Shown here: piece after piece, positions 59,476 through 64,000 of the stretch | Layout: each line of letters starts with the position of its first letter | Numbering within the stretch: the stretch's first letter is position 1 | NCBI GenBank assembly: GCA_963930055.1 | Contig: CAWVKS010000010.1 | Location: forward strand, 247,925 to 311,924 | Direction of reading: 5' to 3' | DNA: 64,000 bases | DNA from: Pullichristensenella sp963930055 | Lineage (GTDB): Bacteria > Bacillota > Clostridia > Christensenellales > Aristaeellaceae | Program-made: the position numbers and the translations under genes | The notes under the pieces: model-generated | Database searches by the model: none | Told to the model about the DNA's origin: nothing | Seen by the model: only the letters and a program-made list of their open reading frames with translations

Positions 59476-60606
59476 TCAAACCTCCTGAAAATCGTCTTTT
59501 GCGGTGTCAAAGGAAACGGCTTCGCGCCGGTCGGAGTCGGGGACGAGGGTGAACTTGCCCTGGGGCTTGTAGACGAACTTTCCGAGGATGGCGCTGAAGC
59601 GCTCCTTGCCCATGAGCCGCTCCATCTCGCTCACGCCCAGCAGGGACTTTTTGTAGATGTCCGTGTACCCGGCGGCTGCGGCGGCCCGGGCGACGTCCTC
59701 CTCGGACGTGTATCTCCGGGCGCTTCGCCCTTCGACCACCTTGTAGCCCGGCCAGCGCTTGCCGTGGGCGATGGCCTGATCCTGCGCGTAGGCGTACACG
59801 TCCGCCGCCCATTTCGACAACTCGTCAGCGCGGGCAATGACCCCGGCAACTTCCTCGTCGGTGAGCAGCGCGGGCTGCCGGAGCTCCAGCTTCGCCATCT
59901 CGAGGAAATGCTCGGCTCTCGCCCGGCACTGGTTGCGCGCTTTGCAGAAGCGGCACCACGTCCCGGCGGCGAACTCGCCCGCGCCGATCAGCGCCTTTGC
60001 CCCCGTGGGCCGCAATATTTCCTCGCCCCACTTCTTCAAGTAGTCCGGGGAGACGTCCCACGTGGAAGAATTGTTCAGGCGCGGCTGGAAGATGGTCAGG
60101 CGCACAGTCTCGATGTCGTAGAGCGCTTCGGCCATGTGCAGGACGCCGAGGCCGTAGATCATGAGCTGCGGGTTTTCCTCGGCGTGTACCTCGACGCCCT
60201 TGCCCAGCTTCAGGTCGATGATGTGTACGATCTTGTCCGTGATGATGACCATGTCGGCGGTGCCGAAGCAGCCCTCCACATACGCGGAAACATCTACGCG
60301 CTGCTCTACCAGCAGGATGGGCGAGGCGCAGCAGCGGCGCGAGTCCTCGATCTCGCCGGTAACGAAGGAAACGTACTCATCCACCGCCGCCAGCAATTCA
60401 TCCGTATAGAACTCGGAAGTTGGGCGAATGGTCTGCTGGCCGAGGTACTTGCGGATGTGGTGCTCCGCCAACGCATGACCGGCGGTGCCCTCGGCGGCAT
60501 AGACGCTCTCGCCTTCCTCGAACTGTTCTTCCAGCAGCAGCGAGGGCGGGCAGTGGATACGGCGGTTGGCCGCCGAGGGGGAGAATCTTGCGTGGATCTC
60601 TGGCAT
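59476..60606 (-). CDS. DUF2800 Cas4/RecB-like nuclease
   Basis: A 376-residue DUF2800 protein of the PD-(D/E)XK (RecB/Cas4-like) superfamily. FSPSAANRRIHCPPSLLLEE is the usual start. The active site is likely GTADMVIITDKIVHIIDLKLGKG-like, seen as GCFGTADMVIITD and VHIIDLKLGKGVEV (D and D/E-x-K). A four-cysteine cluster, WCRFCKARNQCRARAEHF plus an upstream Cys, may hold an iron-sulphur cluster or zinc. It probably acts in recombination with the SSB-like protein. The start overlaps the preceding stop by one base (TAATG). Confidence 0.88.
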   Translation of the reverse strand: MPEIHARFSPSAANRRIHCPPSLLLEEQFEEGESVYAAEGTAGHALAEHHIRKYLGQQTIRPTSEFYTDELLAAVDEYVSFVTGEIEDSRRCCASPILLVEQRVDVSAYVEGCFGTADMVIITDKIVHIIDLKLGKGVEVHAEENPQLMIYGLGVLHMAEALYDIETVRLTIFQPRLNNSSTWDVSPDYLKKWGEEILRPTGAKALIGAGEFAAGTWCRFCKARNQCRARAEHFLEMAKLELRQPALLTDEEVAGVIARADELSKWAADVYAYAQDQAIAHGKRWPGYKVVEGRSARRYTSEEDVARAAAAAGYTDIYKKSLLGVSEMERLMGKERFSAILGKFVYKPQGKFTLVPDSDRREAVSFDTAKDDFQEV

Positions 60607-60896
60607 TACAGCGATCTTGCCTCCTCCATGAGGGCGGGATAGTCTTCCGGTTTTACGCCGGAGAGCTTCCCCGCGTCGTACTTGTTGAGTAGCGCCTTGA
60701 CCTCTTTGGTCTTGCCCTCGCCGCTCTTCTCCGCCAGCAGCGCGCGCACCTGGTCGATGGTCGGCAGGGGCTGCGGGGCGGGCTGCTCTGTTTCCGTGCT
60801 GAATGAGGTCCTCAACGCGTCAGAAACACTGATAATGGCTTCGCCGCATTTGCGCAGCTCGGCAATGGCGGCATCCAGGTCGGCCATCCTGCTCAT
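60606..60896 (-). CDS. Small phage protein of unknown function upstream of DUF2800
   Basis: A 96-residue protein: MSRMADLDAAIAELRKCGEA (helical), a Pro/Gln linker, then IDQVRALLAEKSGEGKTKEV and ALLNKYDAGKLSGVKPEDYP. The C-terminal half resembles rho-N/HeH-like helical motifs seen in small phage DNA-binding proteins. GGGGG is eight bases upstream. It is coupled to the DUF2800 gene and overlaps the preceding gene by 77 bases. Confidence 0.7.
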   Translation of the reverse strand: MSRMADLDAAIAELRKCGEAIISVSDALRTSFSTETEQPAPQPLPTIDQVRALLAEKSGEGKTKEVKALLNKYDAGKLSGVKPEDYPALMEEARSL

Positions 60897-61035
60897 AGGC
60901 TTTACCCCCTTCACAGTCATCCTCTTTGTCCAGATCTGCCAGTTTGTCTGCCAGGCGTCGTGCCACATCAGCGATCTCCATGAGGATGGCGATCACTTCC
61001 GCGTTGCGCTGGCAGGCGGCTCGTGCTTGCTCCAT
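60820..61035 (-). CDS. Small helical early protein (71 aa)
   Basis: A strong AGGAGG lies seven bases before the ATG. The frame reads MEQARAACQRNAEVIAILME and IADVARRLADKLADLDKEDD, a charged amphipathic helix, then a Cys-rich end that overlaps the next gene by 77 bases. Such an overlap is unusual here; the natural protein may be shorter, with an undetected indel near 60905, or the overlap may be genuine. No function can be assigned. Confidence 0.55.
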   Translation of the reverse strand: MEQARAACQRNAEVIAILMEIADVARRLADKLADLDKEDDCEGGKAYEQDGRPGCRHCRAAQMRRSHYQCF

Positions 61036-61136
61036 TTGCTACCCTCCTTCCTGTGCGACCAGTTGCGCCTGCATTTTCTTTGGAAAGAAGCGCTGCTATT
61101 TGAACGAAAGCGGATGTGATTCCCACTAAGATCGCG

Positions 61137-61625
61137 TCAGTTCAGCAGATCTTCCAACTCCTTCCGATGGGCGCGGATAAAGGCGTCCATTTTTTGGATC
61201 CGGCTGTTGAGGGTCGATTGCGCCTTGACGCCCAGCGCCCGGGCGATCTCGCGCTCGGTGTATTTGTGCGCCCGCATTTGGAACACTCGTGCGCCGTCCG
61301 GGATGAGGTCGTCCAACGCGCGATACAATTTTTCCAGCAGCAGCTTGCCGGCGACAATTTCCTCTATCCCGGGACTGGACGGCTCTGGCGGCTCCATGGC
61401 AAAATCATCGCCGAAGGCTTTGGCGAAGGACAACATGCGAAAACCCTCTTGTTGCCAGGGACACATGCCGCAATCCCCGGAGCAGCGCCTGTAGTTAGGC
61501 TGGCCGCACCTGCCGTCCCGTCGGGCGCGATAGCGTTCGTTTTCTTTCCAGCGGGCGGCTGCCAGATAGACATCTTCGGTGACGGGGATCTGTTTGTGGC
61601 CGGCTTTGAGATAACGCTGTTTCAC
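61137..61625 (-). CDS. Sigma-70 region 4-like early regulator
   Basis: A 162-residue protein, GTG start, with AAGGAG eight bases upstream. The middle holds a cysteine cluster CSGDCGMCPWQQEGF that could bind zinc. The C-terminal half has KLYRALDDLIPDGARVFQMR, KYTEREIARALGVKAQSTLN and SRIQKMDAFIRAHRKE, a sigma region 4-type helix-turn-helix. It is the first gene of the early block in transcription order and is preceded by a hairpin that includes its ribosome site, suggesting controlled translation. Confidence 0.75.
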   Translation of the reverse strand: MKQRYLKAGHKQIPVTEDVYLAAARWKENERYRARRDGRCGQPNYRRCSGDCGMCPWQQEGFRMLSFAKAFGDDFAMEPPEPSSPGIEEIVAGKLLLEKLYRALDDLIPDGARVFQMRAHKYTEREIARALGVKAQSTLNSRIQKMDAFIRAHRKELEDLLN

Positions 61626-61629
61626 AGGC

Positions 61630-61662
61630 CTTTCTCCTTTCGGTGACGCCGAACGGAGAAAG
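61630..61662 (-). promoter_or_regulatory. Hairpin that sequesters the ribosome site of the sigma-like gene
   Basis: On the minus strand CTTTCTCC pairs with GGAGAAAG, then a one-base mismatch, then TTCGG pairs with CCGAA across a five-base loop (CGTCA): 13 pairs in 33 bases. The 3-prime arm contains the Shine-Dalgarno GGAG, and the GTG start lies five bases beyond the hairpin. Confidence 0.72.
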
Positions 61663-61943
61663 ATCAGGCTGAATGGCGCAGCAAAATGGCTGGCAGACGA
61701 TGCGACGATCTCCGTTCGCGTTGTCTGCAGCGGCGCTTTTCATCCAGCCGTTGCGTGTGTTGTCACCCCGCTCCCACAGATGAAAAGCATGCCGTGATCA
61801 GCGGCTGCGGGTGGCGGAGCTTGTTTCTGCGCATAAGGATACCTTGGCGCGCGCAAAAACACCATGGCATCAAATGACGTGAAAATGGGGCTTTTTACTG
61901 GCCGTTGAACCGCACGGAAAGAGAAAAAAACCGCAGTGGCAAT
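61663..61943. other. Gene-free leader region of the early operon
   Basis: About 280 bases with no convincing gene. The 14-mer CATCAAATGACGTG occurs at 61868-61881 and again inside the neighbouring terminator (61957-61970). I expect the early promoter here but see no good -35/-10 pair. Confidence 0.45.
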
Positions 61944-61971
61944 AAAAAAAGCACGCCATCAAATGACGTGC
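61944..61971 (-). terminator. Intrinsic terminator after the ImmA/IrrE-XRE gene
   Basis: On the minus strand GCACG and CGTGC flank an 11-base loop and are followed by seven T residues, about 50 bases after the stop codon at 62024. Confidence 0.78.
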
Positions 61972-62023
61972 CCATCAAAATATTTTTAGGTGCGCCGTTC
62001 AATAGCGCACAGTTTGCGGAAGG

Positions 62024-63880
62024 TCAGGTGGCCTTGAGTTTCAGCGGCTCGCAGCCGGAAGCCTTGAGGAAATTTTGCACGGTATCCAGAGAGTCCATGA
62101 ACATACAGTCGAGGATCAGGCGATATGCCCGGTGCTGCTTCGTGCGTCGCAGCATCAACCCTGCCCTTGCCAGCAGTTCACCCGAGAGCCACGGCGGCAG
62201 CCGCAGCGCGACGCAGAGCGCTACGACTTGGTCCAGGCTGTAATTGGCGCGTTCCTTCCGGCGCAGACGCGAGATCGTGCTTACGGAGATGCCGGAGCGC
62301 TCCTCGAGCGCCTCCTCGGTGACTCCCGTCTGCTCCATCAGGAACGACAGGGCCTGCGGGAAGGCATCGGGCAAGGCGTCGAGGACGCGGGTCATGTGCT
62401 CCAGTTTCTCCCGGGCTGAAAGCGCGTCGTCCTCCTCAGCAAAGGCGATGTAGTGGCGGTTATACTCCTCGTCGCTGTTGAGGCAGCTGAAGCGATAGTC
62501 CGAAAGCCCGCAGGGTTCGTAGACGCTGACAAAGCGCAGGCAACATTGATCCACGTGCGCGTTGGCCCAGGCGGTGAGCCGCAGCCCGTTTGCGGCAGCC
62601 CTGACATAGCGTTCGTCGTTCAGGCAGACATGCCCGTCGGCAAAAACATAGCGCCCGCTGTCCAGCAGCTTCCTGAAGTCGGGGTTTGAGCAATACTCGT
62701 CAAAGAGTTCCCTGCGGGACAGGGCGAAGGTGTAATTGCCGTTCCCCCGGCTGCGCTCGAACGCGAATGGTTCGATATAGGCCCCGTCTACATAGTTGAG
62801 CGCACCCTTTGCCTCAATGTGGCCCATCTGGATCAGCCGCGCCCGGACGCGGAACTTGGGCAGATCGTGATCCCGGGCGATCCCGCGCGCGATCCTGTCG
62901 TAGCGCTTCCCCCAATGTAGGTCAGAGCCGTCCAGGCTGGCTTCCTCTTCCCGCACCAGGTCGCGCATCATGGACAGCGGCATCATCAGCCCAAAGCTGC
63001 CGCGATTTGCCTGCCATTCGAGCCACCGCAGGGGGTTCCTGCTGCCCCTGCTGTCCGTGACCACGGTCTGCCTTGCCCTGAGCGCGCTCACATCGTTGTT
63101 GTGCATGTGCTGGAGACGGTAGAACATGAAGTGCCAGTCGTAGTGGATGCACTCGTGGTAGATCTCCAATTGGCAGAAGTCCCGGTGGACCGCCCTGGTA
63201 TTGATGAGGATGGTGTTCCCGGGCAGCGTCATAGGATACGGAGAGGGAGGATCGTCCTCCGATGTGGCTGGGAATTCCTGCACCATCACCGTTTCCGGGC
63301 AGAAGAACAGCATGCTGAGCGTGTGCGGGCGCCCATACAGCGGCAGGCGCTCGACGTTCAGCCCCATGCGTTTTGCGAGTACAAAGGGGTCTTGCTCGCG
63401 CCGGTCTGTCGCGGCGTTCGGGCAGAAGGCGCGCAAAAACTCCTCCGCGCCCTCTTCGATCTCTTCCTTGCGGAGGATGGGGATCATGTAGTCGCTCAGC
63501 CGCCAGTGCCGCCGTTCCGGCATGTCCCGCAGGTACCCGCACGCGGCGGTCCAGAATTCCATCCCTGACTCCATGTCGATCCATAATTCGACATACAGCG
63601 GACAGGGAACACAGCCGCTGTCCGTGCAGATCTCGGGGTATACGATGACCTCCGCCAGGGCGGTGTATTTGTCGTATCGCCAGAAGTTCATCGCCCCAAA
63701 CGTGCAGTTGGCAGCGGAAAGCACGATCTCCCCGCCGTCCACATCCGCGGGCATTTCCAGCGCCCCTGCCCAGATGCTCTCGTTCAGCGCGTCAAAGATC
63801 ATCTGCCTGTGGTGTTTCAGGATATACGCCTTCATGGACTGTATTTGCGGCACGGGCACAGTTTTCGTGTTCGCGCCCAC
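62024..63880 (-). CDS. ImmA/IrrE-type metallopeptidase fused to an XRE helix-turn-helix
   Basis: A protein of at least 618 residues. Near residue 242 EIYHECIHYDWHFMF has the zinc-peptidase HExxH motif, and WLEWQANRGSFGLMMP is the ImmA/IrrE third-ligand segment (E-x-x-A-N-x-F/G-x-x-x-L/M-M-P). The C-terminal 110 residues have an XRE helix-turn-helix, TGVTEEALEERSGISVSTIS followed by RLRRKERANYSLDQVV. ImmA-type peptidases cleave phage repressors; here both parts are in one chain in reverse of the usual XRE-first order. The frame stays open from the GTG at 63880 to the window edge without a clear ribosome site, so the real start may be outside. Confidence 0.8.
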   Translation of the reverse strand: MGANTKTVPVPQIQSMKAYILKHHRQMIFDALNESIWAGALEMPADVDGGEIVLSAANCTFGAMNFWRYDKYTALAEVIVYPEICTDSGCVPCPLYVELWIDMESGMEFWTAACGYLRDMPERRHWRLSDYMIPILRKEEIEEGAEEFLRAFCPNAATDRREQDPFVLAKRMGLNVERLPLYGRPHTLSMLFFCPETVMVQEFPATSEDDPPSPYPMTLPGNTILINTRAVHRDFCQLEIYHECIHYDWHFMFYRLQHMHNNDVSALRARQTVVTDSRGSRNPLRWLEWQANRGSFGLMMPLSMMRDLVREEEASLDGSDLHWGKRYDRIARGIARDHDLPKFRVRARLIQMGHIEAKGALNYVDGAYIEPFAFERSRGNGNYTFALSRRELFDEYCSNPDFRKLLDSGRYVFADGHVCLNDERYVRAAANGLRLTAWANAHVDQCCLRFVSVYEPCGLSDYRFSCLNSDEEYNRHYIAFAEEDDALSAREKLEHMTRVLDALPDAFPQALSFLMEQTGVTEEALEERSGISVSTISRLRRKERANYSLDQVVALCVALRLPPWLSGELLARAGLMLRRTKQHRAYRLILDCMFMDSLDTVQNFLKASGCEPLKLKAT

Positions 63881-64000
63881 AGCGGTGCAAATATCGCCCG
63901 CGTCCTGGGGCTCGTCCTGCAGCGGCGTATACGGCCCCGGTACCCTGCCATGCGCGGGACTGGGAGAAAAGCCAAACCGGCGTGTAACGCGATCTAGTGT

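Noticed and set aside
57865..60642. A plus-strand open frame of 925 codons
   Set aside because: Antisense to the DNA polymerase, DUF2815 and DUF2800 genes, whose motifs are clear; it has no family features.
61868..61970. Repeated CATCAAATGACGTG considered as a repressor operator pair
   Set aside because: One copy is the loop and arm of the terminator after the ImmA/XRE gene, and there are only two copies without clear two-fold symmetry, so an operator is not supported.
1..64000. CRISPR array, rRNA genes or insertion sequences
   Set aside because: I saw no regularly spaced 25-40 base repeats, no rRNA sequence and no DDE transposase; the repeats present are coding, tandem or ribozyme-related.

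Overview
The window reads as the chromosome of a high-GC member of the Clostridia (a gut-type Firmicute; Christensenellales or a relative is my guess, from gene order, strong GGAGG ribosome sites and high GC only) carrying a large HK97-type siphovirus prophage that continues past the right edge.

Host part, about 1-12,560: a minus-strand housekeeping series (right to left) of an HPr-like gene, rplS, rbgA, rnhB, yraN, a very long two-module GT-C glycosyltransferase, yifB/comM, dprA, topA and the start of trmFO, followed on the plus strand by tRNA-Gln(CTG) and tRNA-Glu(CTC) behind a near-perfect sigma-A promoter.

Prophage part, about 12,600 to beyond 64,000: almost all genes are on the minus strand, so expression runs from right to left. 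From the right come a fused ImmA/IrrE-XRE regulator, a sigma-like regulator whose ribosome site is in a hairpin, replication and recombination genes (DUF2800, DUF2815 SSB-like, family A DNA polymerase, primase-RepA ATPase, VRR-NUC nuclease, SNF2 helicase, late-gene regulator), a phage MetK, then packaging, head and tail genes (TerS, TerL, HNH, portal, ClpP-like protease, capsid, connectors, tail tube, G/GT chaperones with a TTTCCCT slip site, tape measure, Dit, tail spike, tail fibre), holin, endolysin, and two tandem large serine recombinases next to the tRNA genes. Two DNA methyltransferases (C5 and N4/N6) sit among the structural genes.

Plus-strand cargo islands interrupt this programme: mazEF (30.3-30.9 kb), a HipA-like kinase with an XRE protein (41.3-42.8 kb), a YefM/RelE pair (44.1-44.7 kb), and an unusual cassette at 45.6-48.8 kb. 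That cassette encodes a predicted amidoligase, a gamma-glutamylcyclotransferase-like protein and five small proteins, with four predicted type I hammerhead ribozymes placed between the genes. It follows an extremely GC-rich low-complexity stretch. This self-processing amidoligase cassette is the most notable part of the window.

Several prophage genes are broken: a 196-bp exact tandem duplication frameshifts the tail-spike gene, and one- to few-base indels disrupt the capsid, head fibre, gp10-like and SNF2 genes. Either the prophage is decaying or the assembly has local errors; the sequence alone cannot decide.
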